64,000 bases of DNA, from positions 1 through 64,000 of the forward strand of contig CANIHD010000003.1 of NCBI GenBank assembly GCA_947467345.1. Reading direction: 5' to 3'. A model generated the notes under the pieces. That model was not told where the DNA came from and made no database searches. It saw nothing but the letters and a program-made list of their open reading frames with translations. Positions within the stretch are counted from its first letter, which is position 1. The number at the start of each line of letters is the position of its first letter. The position numbers were made by a program, and so were the translations under genes. Source of the DNA: Alphaproteobacteria bacterium (GTDB taxonomy: Bacteria > Pseudomonadota > Alphaproteobacteria > Micropepsales > Micropepsaceae). Positions 56,976-64,000 of the stretch are shown in pieces.

Positions 56976-57863
56976 ATGTCGAATTTCTCGTTTGCTTTTC
57001 ATCCGCTCAAATGCGGCATGGTTGTGGCGCAAATCCTTGCTACCAGCGCGTTGATCCTGACGGCAACGTGCCCTGCCAACGCCGCCGAGGTCGTGCCTGA
57101 TTTCTACGCCAGCGGCTTTGGCTGGCAGCACGCGCCGAATGCATCAGGGAAAAACTTCGATCCGCCGCCGCCAGGAGCTCCAGGCGCGGCCGGCCCCATC
57201 GGCGCCCATCCGAACCATCCGCATGTCGGCAACGGCACGCCTGGTCAGGCCGCGACCCCGCGCATTGGTAACGATGGCAGCCCGCTCCTTCTGCCGTGGG
57301 CGGCGGAAAATATGAAGAAGACGCGGCTAGCCATCGAAGCCGGCGGCGTGCCGTTCGATCCCGCGGCGCGATGCTGGCCGGGCGGCGTTCCTGCCGTTGT
57401 CAGCTTTGCCAATCAGCCCATGGAAATTCTGCAGACACCGGATCTCGTGGTTCTGCTTTATGAGCGTGGCCAGGTTGCGCGCCGCATCTATATGAACCGC
57501 CCGCATGCGCAAAATCTCACGCCAACCTGGTATGGCGAATCCGTTGGTCATTATGAAAACGGCGACACGCTTGTGATCGACACGATCGGCATGACGGACA
57601 AGAGCTTTGTCGATGTGTTCAATGTTCCACACACCAAAGCGCTGCATATCATTGAGCGTTACAAAATCATCGATGGCGGTAACAAGATCGAGCTGGTCAT
57701 CACGGTCGATGATCCGCAGACCTTCACGCAAACCTGGTCGGTGATGAAGCTGATGGAGCCCTCGCGGGAACGCGTCGGCGAGGTTCTCTGCCAAGTCGGA
57801 AATGACGATGTCTACAATCAGGGTTTGCGGCCGGTTCCGACCGCCGCGACACCGGATTACTGA
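56976..57863 (+). CDS. Exported protein of unknown function, family A copy 1
   Basis: The 295-residue protein has a signal peptide (VVAQILATSALILTATCPANAA, cleavage near residue 37) and a Pro/Gly-rich N-terminal part. Its conserved C-terminal domain shows RCWPGGVPAVVSF, PMEILQTPDLVVLLYERG, RRIYMNRPH, ESVGHYENGDTLVIDTIGM, VDVFNVPHTKALHIIERYKI and ITVDDPQTFTQTWS. The same order of motifs occurs in the protein at 58372-59187, so they are paralogues. CCGGAG precedes the ATG. No catalytic family is recognised. It stands 68 bp before a DUF6152 gene, probably in one operon. Confidence 0.82.
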   Translation: MSNFSFAFHPLKCGMVVAQILATSALILTATCPANAAEVVPDFYASGFGWQHAPNASGKNFDPPPPGAPGAAGPIGAHPNHPHVGNGTPGQAATPRIGNDGSPLLLPWAAENMKKTRLAIEAGGVPFDPAARCWPGGVPAVVSFANQPMEILQTPDLVVLLYERGQVARRIYMNRPHAQNLTPTWYGESVGHYENGDTLVIDTIGMTDKSFVDVFNVPHTKALHIIERYKIIDGGNKIELVITVDDPQTFTQTWSVMKLMEPSRERVGEVLCQVGNDDVYNQGLRPVPTAATPDY

Positions 57864-57931
57864 ACGACGAGCGCATTTTCGCATCGGGCGCGCGGCGAAA
57901 ACAGAAGATGCGGATCATCGGAGGGCAATCC

Positions 57932-58300
57932 ATGAGCGTTAAGGCAATCTGGTTGGCGGGAATAGCCGCGACAGCTTTCGCAGTTCCTGCCCTTGCACAT
58001 CATTCCTTCGCTATGTTCGACGCTACCAAGACGATTGAAATGGCGGGCGTCGTGAAAGAGTTTCAGTGGACCAATCCTCATGCGTGGTTGATCGTTACGA
58101 TCGCCGATGAGCAGGGAAAGGCGACCGACTGGCAGCTCGAAATGGGCGGCCCCGGCGGCTTGGCGCGGCAGGGCTGGCGCCCCAAGACGGTCGTTCCCGG
58201 TGACAAGGTGACCGTCAAACATCACCCGCTCAAAGACGGTTCGGCGGGCGGCCAATTTGTATCGGTGGTGCTGCCGAACGGCACATCACTCGGCGAATAG
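57932..58300 (+). CDS. DUF6152-family exported protein, copy 1
   Basis: A 122-residue small exported protein. The signal peptide ends ...VPALA at residue 22, so the mature protein would start His23-His24-Ser25. Other conserved points are NPHAW (His50), WQLEMGGPG, QGWRPKTVVPGD and HHPLKDG (His97, His98). It aligns without gaps to the second copy at 59973-60344 over residues 23-100. GGAGGG precedes the ATG. The function is undescribed; an exposed N-terminal His with other fixed His suggests metal binding (inference). It lies between the two family A genes. Confidence 0.85.
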   Translation: MSVKAIWLAGIAATAFAVPALAHHSFAMFDATKTIEMAGVVKEFQWTNPHAWLIVTIADEQGKATDWQLEMGGPGGLARQGWRPKTVVPGDKVTVKHHPLKDGSAGGQFVSVVLPNGTSLGE

Positions 58301-58371
58301 ACACAGCAAGAGATTTGGCACTGCGCGGCGGAAAGCGTCGCGCAGGCGCCGATTGGTAGGGGAATAGATTT

Positions 58372-59187
58372 ATGCAGTTTTGGTCCATCGAACGGCGAAA
58401 CTTTGTCGCCGTCGCGTTCACGGCAGCTTTGGGATTTGCATTGACCATCCCAGCGGTTGCAACGGCTCGCGAAGCGGCGCCGACAGCAGCGCGCACACCG
58501 GGTGGGCCTTTCTACACGCCGACTGCCAACCAGAACATTTCCGGCATTTGGTGGGTACGTCGTTACGACGCAAAGATTGCCCCCGTGGGCGGCGGCGAAT
58601 TGCCGTTCACACCGGCGGGCTTGCAAAAATACCGCGAGAATATGGCGGGGCTAAAAGCCGGCACACTAAAGGACGAAGCGCGGCGTATTTGCGTGCCCGA
58701 TGGTTTTCCGCGTTTGGCCGGCAATCCCTACCCGTTCCAGATCATCCAAACGCCGGGCCAAGTGACGATCACTTATGAGGTCAATCACATCATTCGTCCG
58801 CTTTATCTGAACGCAGCGCCGCCAAGCGCCGACGACGTGGAATTGTTTCCGCGTTACATCGGCTACTCCACGGCGAAGTGGGAAGGTGATGTGCTCGTCG
58901 TCGAAAGTGTCGGCTTCCACCAGGACACATTCATCGATGCCACCGGCGTGCCGCACAGCGAGCAATTGAAGACGGTCGAGCGCATTCGCAAAGTCGACAA
59001 CAAAACACTGGAAACCGAAATTACAGTGACCGATCCCGCGATGTTTACGCGGCCCTGGCAATCGCGCTTCGTCTACGATCTTCATCCGGAAGAGCGCCTG
59101 CGCGATTACAATTGTGGCGAAAGTTTCCGCGACATCTCGAACGTACCAGGCGTCGCCGAAGCGCGGCGGGCACGGACGCAGCCTTAA
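58372..59187 (+). CDS. Exported protein of unknown function, family A copy 2
   Basis: The 271-residue protein has an N-terminal basic stretch and hydrophobic signal (FVAVAFTAALGFALTIPAVATA). It shares motifs with the protein at 56976-57863: RRICVPDGFPRLAGNPYPFQ, IIQTPGQVTITYEVNH, AKWEGDVLVVESVGF, TFIDATGVPHSEQLKTVERI and ITVTDPAMFTRPW. Unlike copy 1 it has the added YDLHPEERLRDYNCGESF near its end. Two cysteines (in RRICVP and YNCGE) could pair in the periplasm. It follows the DUF6152 gene by 71 bp. Confidence 0.82.
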   Translation: MQFWSIERRNFVAVAFTAALGFALTIPAVATAREAAPTAARTPGGPFYTPTANQNISGIWWVRRYDAKIAPVGGGELPFTPAGLQKYRENMAGLKAGTLKDEARRICVPDGFPRLAGNPYPFQIIQTPGQVTITYEVNHIIRPLYLNAAPPSADDVELFPRYIGYSTAKWEGDVLVVESVGFHQDTFIDATGVPHSEQLKTVERIRKVDNKTLETEITVTDPAMFTRPWQSRFVYDLHPEERLRDYNCGESFRDISNVPGVAEARRARTQP

Positions 59188-59207
59188 ACCGCGGAAATCT
59201 TCGCGCG

Positions 59208-59792
59208 CTATCGCTGACGCGGGCGTCCATCCGGGAAGGAATGGTTGTCTTCGCGATAGCGCAGCACCATGCCGGCATTGTCGATGAGTTCGAGCGACGC
59301 CTGATAGGCGGCCGGTGGCGCTGCGTTTCCGGGCACTTCGGCTTCCATCACATAGAGTCTGTTGTCGAGGAAATGAATCTCGGCAAAGAGACGTCTTCCG
59401 TTCGGCAGCGTCACCTGCAATTGGTGCCCCGGCACCACCTGTATCTCCGCATAGGCGTCGTAGGTGACGGTGCGTTTCTGCCGGATCTGTGTGGCCAGAT
59501 GCTGCATAGCGCCGCGCTTCTCCAAGCCGATGGCTGCCGGGCGCATCGTGGTTTTCGAGAAATCGATTACGGTCATGGTGTAGCCCGATAGCCCACGCTC
59601 GGCCGTATAGCGGTGACCCGGCATGATCGCCGCGCACTCCGTTTCGTGCATCATATTTTCGATATTGGGCTGCCCGGGAAAATTCACCCGGAAGCGATCT
59701 TGCGCGCTGACATATTCGATCCAGCCCTGCGCCGACGCCGCACTCGCCGCGAAAACCAGTGCAAGCACTGCAATGATTGGCCCCACGCGCAT
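59208..59792 (-). CDS. Exported protein of unknown function, family H copy 1
   Basis: The 194-residue protein has a signal peptide (IIAVLALVFAASAASA, then QGWIEYVS). The mature part shares with the protein at 60646-61227: W-I-x-Y-V, RFRVNFPGQP, PGHRYTAERGLSGYTMTVID, VVPGHQLQVTLPNGRRLF, NRLYVMEAEVPGN and ASLELIDN. One cysteine. GGAGGGG precedes the ATG. No known family is recognised. It converges on family A copy 2 with 20 bp between and lies downstream of the second DUF6152 gene. Confidence 0.78.
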   Translation of the reverse strand: MRVGPIIAVLALVFAASAASAQGWIEYVSAQDRFRVNFPGQPNIENMMHETECAAIMPGHRYTAERGLSGYTMTVIDFSKTTMRPAAIGLEKRGAMQHLATQIRQKRTVTYDAYAEIQVVPGHQLQVTLPNGRRLFAEIHFLDNRLYVMEAEVPGNAAPPAAYQASLELIDNAGMVLRYREDNHSFPDGRPRQR

Positions 59793-59918
59793 CCACCCCT
59801 CCCTGATGTTTATGATCCGGGAAGAGTGCCACGACGGTGATCTCAGGCAAACGGTGCACGGCTTTTTCTTAGCTCTCTCATCTTGTCAGAGAGAGCGGCA
59901 ATCGTGACGTGACGCGCA

Positions 59919-59953
59919 TAAAAAAACGGGCCGCGAATCTTGCGGCCCGTTTT
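59919..59953 (-). terminator. Rho-independent terminator of the second DUF6152 gene
   Basis: ACGGGCCGC (59926-59934) pairs perfectly with GCGGCCCGT (59942-59950) around a 7-nt loop. On the reverse strand it is followed by a run of seven T, so it should end the gene at 59973-60344 and keep it apart from the gene at 59208. Confidence 0.9.
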
Positions 59954-59972
59954 CACATTCAAGACATCGACC

Positions 59973-60344
59973 TCAGTCGAATTCCTTCGGCGCTGAACCC
60001 GGAGTTGTAAGGAAGCCGAGGAGGCATCCGTCCGAGTTGTCCTTCAAATGGTGGCAGCGAACCTGAATCGTATCGCCGACTTTCACGCTTTCCTTCGTCC
60101 AGCCGCCGCGGATCAACGCGCCAATGCTGCCGCCTTCAAGCGCCCAGGTTTTCGCCACACCGGCAGCGTCCGGAACTTCCATGTAGACCCACACATGCGG
60201 GTTCATCCAATGGACTTCCGTCACCTTACCGCTGAGGTTCATCCACTCGTTGGTTTTATAATTCGCGTGGCTGTGATGTGCCCAAGCCGCGCCCGACATG
60301 GCGAGCGCTGCAACTGCCGCCAAGCAAATGGACCTCTTAAACAT
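59973..60344 (-). CDS. DUF6152-family exported protein, copy 2
   Basis: The 123-residue protein has a signal peptide ending ...GAAWA at residue 22, so the mature protein would begin His23-His24-Ser25-His26. Conserved with copy 1 in a gapless alignment: NPHVW (His50), W-x-L-E-G-G, RGGW, GD at 90-91, and His98 followed by LKD at 100-102. Position 97 is Cys here and His in copy 1. A second cysteine occurs in DGCLLGF. GAGGAACAC precedes the ATG, and a strong terminator follows the gene, so it is a single-gene unit. Confidence 0.85.
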   Translation of the reverse strand: MFKRSICLAAVAALAMSGAAWAHHSHANYKTNEWMNLSGKVTEVHWMNPHVWVYMEVPDAAGVAKTWALEGGSIGALIRGGWTKESVKVGDTIQVRCHHLKDNSDGCLLGFLTTPGSAPKEFD

Positions 60345-60645
60345 GTGTTCCTCCCCGGAATTTGATTGCCTGCAATATACAATGTCTGGTCAACGAAGAA
60401 AACGCCCTTCCTATTATTGCGACGCTTTCTCTCGGGAACGTTAAACCTTACGTGGTGCTCCCTTTTGCCATAAGGATTTCGTGGGTTTAGCTGGAATTTG
60501 ACCGCTAAGGAAGACGGTTTGCTACAAAGCTTTAATCCGGTGTCCATCGCGCAAATCACGTCGGCACAACGGGACAACGGCGCCGATTCGTGGCAAGTTC
60601 GCCGTCAAATGATGGCCGGCACAACCGGCTTAACGGGAGGCTTTC
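60345..60645. other. 301-bp divergent intergenic region
   Basis: No gene is supported. It separates the divergent DUF6152 copy 2 and family H copy 2 genes and must hold both promoters. On the reverse strand TATATT lies about 30 bp before the ATG, with no clear -35. On the forward strand TTGACC (about 60498-60503) is the best -35-like element, with only weak -10 matches after it. Confidence 0.4.
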
Positions 60646-61227
60646 ATGCGTTTTCGATTCTTGACCTTGGCCGCAGCACTGGCGACAGCGACCGTTCTAG
60701 CGGGTGCCGCCTACGCCCAGGATTGGATCAATTATGTCGATAAGGATGTTCGCCTAGCGGTCAATCTGCCGACCCAGCCCACGGCTGAAGACATTACCTT
60801 CGAATCCGAATACGGCGCCATGCTGCCGGCGCGTCGTTTCACAGCAGCGCGCGGCGACAGCCGCTATGTCGTGACCGTCATCGACTACACGGACTCAAAT
60901 ACGCCCATCACCGATTGGCGCGGCTCCATGCAATGGGCTCTCTGGCCCTTCCGGCAAATGGGCAAGCTGACCTTTGACGGGTATCAGGAAATTGATCGCA
61001 TCCCGGGCCATCAGATCGCCGTGCAGCTTCCGAATGGCCGCCGCCTCTATGTAGGCACCAATATGTATGACAAGCGGCTCTACGTGCTTGAAGCCGAGCT
61101 TCCCGGCAATTTGCCGCCGCCCGAACATTTTCGCGCCTCACTTCAAGTGCTGAATGAGACGGGTAATCCGATCCGTCTCGATGACGACGGCAACCCGGCG
61201 CAGCAGCGGCCTATCGAGCAGAGATAA
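60646..61227 (+). CDS. Exported protein of unknown function, family H copy 2
   Basis: The 193-residue protein has a signal peptide (LTLAAALATATVLAGAAYA, then QDWINYVD). It is a paralogue of 59208-59792: RLAVNLPTQP, LPARRFTAARGDSRYVVTVID, DRIPGHQIAVQLPNGRRLYV, KRLYVLEAELPGNLPPP and ASLQVLNETG. It has no cysteine after the signal. GGGAGG lies five bases before the ATG. A cytochrome c gene follows 101 bp later on the same strand. Confidence 0.78.
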   Translation: MRFRFLTLAAALATATVLAGAAYAQDWINYVDKDVRLAVNLPTQPTAEDITFESEYGAMLPARRFTAARGDSRYVVTVIDYTDSNTPITDWRGSMQWALWPFRQMGKLTFDGYQEIDRIPGHQIAVQLPNGRRLYVGTNMYDKRLYVLEAELPGNLPPPEHFRASLQVLNETGNPIRLDDDGNPAQQRPIEQR

Positions 61228-61328
61228 CCCGCACCCTTACGGCTTTTCCCGCCTGGCTGCCGCTGGCACCTTTTCGCGCGCGCAAATAATCTTAGCCAAT
61301 CGAATAAATTTTCGAGTGGCGGGGAACC

Positions 61329-61934
61329 ATGCGAAACACATTTCGGAATTATATGCGGCCGGCTTTCGCGGCTGTCGCTCTTTTCATGTCTGCCTGCAGC
61401 GCGCCGCAACAAGAGGCGCAAGCACGGGCCGCACCCGCGGCACCAACACAGGAAGAACGCATAGCGCGCGGCGCCTATATCACCAGCTATGCCGGCTGCA
61501 ATGATTGCCACACGCCAGGCTATTTCCTGGGCCAGCCCAATAACGAACTGCATTTGGCCGGCAGCGATGTCGGGTTCTTCATGCCAGGGCTCGGCTATGT
61601 CTATGGGCCCAATCTGACGCCGGACCCTGAGACGGGTCTCGGCAATTGGAGCGAGGACCAGATCCTCACCGCGATCCGCACCGGCGTCCGCCCGGACGGA
61701 CGCAAGCTCGCCCCTATCATGCCATGGCAAGCCTTTGCCGGGCTGACCGACGAGGATGTCCGTTCCATCGCCGTCTATCTGAAAAGCCTAGCGCCGATTG
61801 CGCGTCCATCTTTGCCGATGACCCCTGCCGATCAAATGCCGCCAGGCGCCTATATGAGCATCGTGTTTCCGCCGGGCGTAACGCCTCCCGGACCGCCACC
61901 TGGTGCGGCACCTGCGGCACCGCCGGCGCCATAA
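61329..61934 (+). CDS. Lipoprotein c-type cytochrome
   Basis: The 201-residue protein has a lipobox (FMSACSAP, lipid-bearing Cys at 23), a heme site CNDCH in YAGCNDCHTPGYFLGQ, and a likely axial methionine in LAPIMPWQAFAGLTDED. LTPDPETGLGNWSEDQILTAIRTGVRPDG is typical of the cytochromes that accompany alcohol, aldehyde or sorbosone-type dehydrogenases. The C-terminal 30 residues are Pro/Ala/Gly-rich. One heme only. No dehydrogenase is adjacent; it probably passes electrons from a periplasmic enzyme, partner unknown. Confidence 0.9.
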   Translation: MRNTFRNYMRPAFAAVALFMSACSAPQQEAQARAAPAAPTQEERIARGAYITSYAGCNDCHTPGYFLGQPNNELHLAGSDVGFFMPGLGYVYGPNLTPDPETGLGNWSEDQILTAIRTGVRPDGRKLAPIMPWQAFAGLTDEDVRSIAVYLKSLAPIARPSLPMTPADQMPPGAYMSIVFPPGVTPPGPPPGAAPAAPPAP

Positions 61935-61938
61935 AGGA

Positions 61939-62637
61939 TCAGCGCGTAAGCCAGTTCCGTAAAGCAGCGGTGACTGCCGCGGGCTGTTCGGCAATCGACA
62001 TGTGGCCGCAACGCTCGATGATTTCGAGCGTTGCGCCGCCTATGCCGGCTGCGATCTCTTCGTGCTGGGCGACGGTGCCTAAACTGTCCTGCCTTCCGGT
62101 AAGTACCAGCGTCGGGACCGAGATTTTAGGAAGCAAATCAGCGGCGGCGCGGCGATTGAGAAGCGCTTTTACCTGCTTTTCGAAAATCTCCAGTGTGGCG
62201 CGGGCGAACATCTTCACAAGCGGCGCCGTAAGCTTTTCATCGAAGACACGCGTTGCATGCACCATTGGCGGCAACCACCGTCCGACCAGCGCCAACATGC
62301 CGTCGCTATAAGCGAGATCGACCAGAACCTGACGCTGTTCGGCTTCGCCCTGCCCTTTCGCGTGAATGTGCGTATTGAGCAGTGCGAGCCGTTCGACGCG
62401 CTGCGGAGCCTGCCGCATGATTTCGAATGCTACGCGCCCGCCCATCGAATGGCCGGCGATGCAGAATTTCTCCGGCGCCTTGGCCAGGACGGAGGCTGCC
62501 ATCGCATCCAGTGAATCGAAGCCGAGAAAATTCGCTACTGAAATCTCGGCAATATCCGACAGGCCGGTAACCTGATGCGCCCATACCGTCTCGTCGCAGA
62601 GCAGTCCCGGTAGAAATATGAGATTGGTTTTTGCCAT
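61939..62637 (-). CDS. Alpha/beta hydrolase
   Basis: The 232-residue protein has the oxyanion stretch NLIFLPGLLCDETVW, the nucleophile elbow IAGHSMGGRVAFE, the acid in VLTGRQDSLGTV and the histidine in IIERCGHMSIAEQP. No signal peptide, so it is cytoplasmic. It resembles the MenH/BioH/3-oxoadipate-enol-lactonase-like group. It converges with the cytochrome gene, 4 bp apart, and follows the solute-binding protein gene on its own strand by 35 bp. Confidence 0.88.
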   Translation of the reverse strand: MAKTNLIFLPGLLCDETVWAHQVTGLSDIAEISVANFLGFDSLDAMAASVLAKAPEKFCIAGHSMGGRVAFEIMRQAPQRVERLALLNTHIHAKGQGEAEQRQVLVDLAYSDGMLALVGRWLPPMVHATRVFDEKLTAPLVKMFARATLEIFEKQVKALLNRRAAADLLPKISVPTLVLTGRQDSLGTVAQHEEIAAGIGGATLEIIERCGHMSIAEQPAAVTAALRNWLTR

Positions 62638-62672
62638 GAATTTTTCGCCGCTCTTTCCCGAGTTCCGCCCGC

Positions 62673-63725
62673 CTAGAATTTCTTCGCCAGCATTGCGCGG
62701 GCGCGCTCCAAAATAGGCTTTGGCGTATCATAGGCGAGGGATAGGGTTTGATGCACGCCCTCGCCTGTCAGCGGCGTGATCTCGAGCCGTTGACGTTTGG
62801 CGTCGGCAAGAAATTGCGGATCCGTAACGACCTTATTGAAAGCGGCACGTAAAGCAGCAACCCGCTCCAGCGGCACGCCGGGCGGCAGCATGAAGGGGCG
62901 CCCCAACGCACTGCGTGCGACCACCGCGCGAAGGATCTGCCGCTCCTCTTCATTACGCGCCAAATCTAATATCCACGGCACGCCGCGCGCAGTGAGTTCG
63001 GGATGCGGTTTCAGGGCGAGTTGCAGCAGTACCTTGATCTTGCCCTCGTCGAGCCATTCCTTCTTGGTCGAAAGAATGCTGGACCACGACCAGCCGCAGC
63101 GCCCGTCGACTTCGCCGCGCTCCATGGCGAATTCCAAATCGGCGCCGCCAGGATATCCGCTCACGAGGCGAAATTTCGCGCCCAGAACGCCCGATGCCAC
63201 CATCGGATAGACGTCGGGGTCGCCGCCAATGCCGACGCCGCTGACGATCAGTTCTTTGCGATAGAGATCGTCGAGTTTGTTGATGCCGGCGCGTTCCCAC
63301 GCCACGCATACGCTGACTTCGTCTGTGGTCGAACCCAGCCAATTGAACTTCAGCGCATCGAAGCGTATCGACGCCGGCGGCGTCGAGCCGAGTAATGGTT
63401 CAAAAGGAATCCCACGCGCAATAACGCCAATAGCGGTGCCGTCTTTGGGCGCGACATTGCAAAGCCAATTGGTGAGTTTCAGGCTGCCGGCGCCTTCCAT
63501 GTTCAGCGGAACGACGGTCGGATTTCCTGGGATATATTTCCCGATATAGCGCGCCACCAACCGGTTGTGGACGTCATAGCCGGCGCCGACCGTGAAGCCG
63601 ACATACATGGAAATAACTTTGCCGCGATAGAAATCGGCAACACTGTCGGCGGCATGGGCCGTGGTCACGCTGAAAGAAACGCCCAGCATTATACAAAGCG
63701 CAAGCCCGAGCCTTCGCAACATCAT
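62673..63725 (-). CDS. Tripartite tricarboxylate transporter (Bug/TctC-like) solute-binding protein
   Basis: The 350-residue exported protein has a signal peptide (GLALCIMLGVSFSVTTAHA, then ADSVADFYRGK) and the Bug fold: ISMYVGFTVGAGYDVHNRLVARYIGKYIPGNP in part, VVPLNMEGAGSLKLTNWLCN, GTAIGVIARGIPFEPLLGS, and a C-terminal PPGVPLERVAALRAAFNKVVTDPQF. GAGYD replaces the usual GG-xD loop. No tctA or tctB membrane genes are in view, so it is an orphan binding protein here. The first or second ATG (63725 or 63722) may be used. Confidence 0.88.
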   Translation of the reverse strand: MMLRRLGLALCIMLGVSFSVTTAHAADSVADFYRGKVISMYVGFTVGAGYDVHNRLVARYIGKYIPGNPTVVPLNMEGAGSLKLTNWLCNVAPKDGTAIGVIARGIPFEPLLGSTPPASIRFDALKFNWLGSTTDEVSVCVAWERAGINKLDDLYRKELIVSGVGIGGDPDVYPMVASGVLGAKFRLVSGYPGGADLEFAMERGEVDGRCGWSWSSILSTKKEWLDEGKIKVLLQLALKPHPELTARGVPWILDLARNEEERQILRAVVARSALGRPFMLPPGVPLERVAALRAAFNKVVTDPQFLADAKRQRLEITPLTGEGVHQTLSLAYDTPKPILERARAMLAKKF

Positions 63726-63807
63726 GATAAGCCGTCTTAGGTTCCTGTCGGACGAGCCTAACAGGTCTCCTTATGAGGCGTTGCTCGCGTTGTCGTGATG
63801 AGACGGC

Positions 63808-64000
63808 TTAAAAGCGCAGCGTATGTCCGAGTCGGATGGAAAGCTGCGACACCTGAAAGCGAAAATCCGTGCCAGGAATGACAGCCGATTGTCCCAGCGC
63901 GACGAAGAGTTCGCTACCCGGCCGAAACTCCCAGCGATAGCGCCCGAGGAATCCGAAACTCTCGCTGATATTGTCGTATTGCGCTTGGAAGGCGATCTGC
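63808..64000 (-). CDS. C-terminal end of an outer-membrane beta-barrel protein (partial)
   Basis: On the reverse strand the frame enters from the right edge and stops at 63808. The last 64 residues alternate like barrel strands (FGFLGRYRWEFRPGSELFVA, then LSIRLGHTLRF) and end in phenylalanine, the usual outer-membrane insertion signal. The RWEFRPGSELF segment resembles DUF5916-type proteins, in which a carbohydrate-binding-like domain precedes a barrel. The start lies outside the window. Confidence 0.65.
   Translation of the reverse strand, partial: QIAFQAQYDNISESFGFLGRYRWEFRPGSELFVALGQSAVIPGTDFRFQVSQLSIRLGHTLRF

Overview
The window is bacterial chromosome from an alphaproteobacterium. The basis is gene content and order: NDUFA12 and a lone MlaD next to DUF2155 and aat, aroQ-accB-accC, rne divergent from amiC-mrcA-prfB, glnB-glnA behind a sigma-54 promoter, and an IscR-led SUF operon. 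The ThiS-ThiG fusion and DUF6152-type proteins would fit a Rhizomicrobium/Micropepsaceae-like or Rhizobiales-like genome, but I cannot settle the genus. No phage, transposase, plasmid or CRISPR sequence is visible. Coding density is high and TTG/GTG starts are common.

Layout. 1-5 kb: trigger factor, tRNA-Leu(UAG), and a tight reverse operon of aminotransferase, NAD(P)HX repair enzyme and PAT-like acetyltransferase. 5-7 kb: nitrogen control (glnB, glnA). 7-14 kb: membrane histidine kinase, topoisomerase IV ParE, RhlE-like helicase, GGDEF protein. 14-22 kb: nine-gene reverse operon iscR-nifS-sufBCDSUTA for Fe-S assembly, with its promoter and an overlapping IscR-like operator. 22-31 kb: hydrolase, anmK, tyrS, an AsmA-like giant, a one-cysteine Bcp, and M23 peptidase plus bactofilin. 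31-37 kb: prfB (with programmed frameshift), mrcA, amiC. 37-43 kb: RNase E, M48 protease, DsbA-like protein, a protein with a histone-H1-like tail. 43-50 kb: thiSG, aroQ-accB-accC, aat, DUF2155, mlaD, NDUFA12. 50-56 kb: B12-dependent ribonucleotide reductase behind a pair of NrdR boxes, a small membrane protein, and an ABC-2 exporter.

The last 7 kb (56.9-64 kb) is the accessory part. Three families of exported proteins of unknown function each occur twice (57.0/58.4 kb; the two DUF6152 proteins at 57.9/60.0 kb; 59.2/60.6 kb). With them are a lipoprotein cytochrome c, an alpha/beta hydrolase, an orphan Bug-type solute-binding protein and the end of an outer-membrane-barrel protein. Both DUF6152 proteins are predicted to begin, after signal cleavage, with His-His-Ser, and they share two further histidines in a gapless alignment. 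This suggests a periplasmic metal (copper-like) site and is the best candidate for an undescribed system here.

Other points worth a second look: a prfB frameshift site whose stop is UAA instead of UGA, a histidine-rich insert inside the S1 domain of RNase E, the ThiS-ThiG fusion that buries the sulfur-carrying Gly-Gly, and two palindromic repeat elements.
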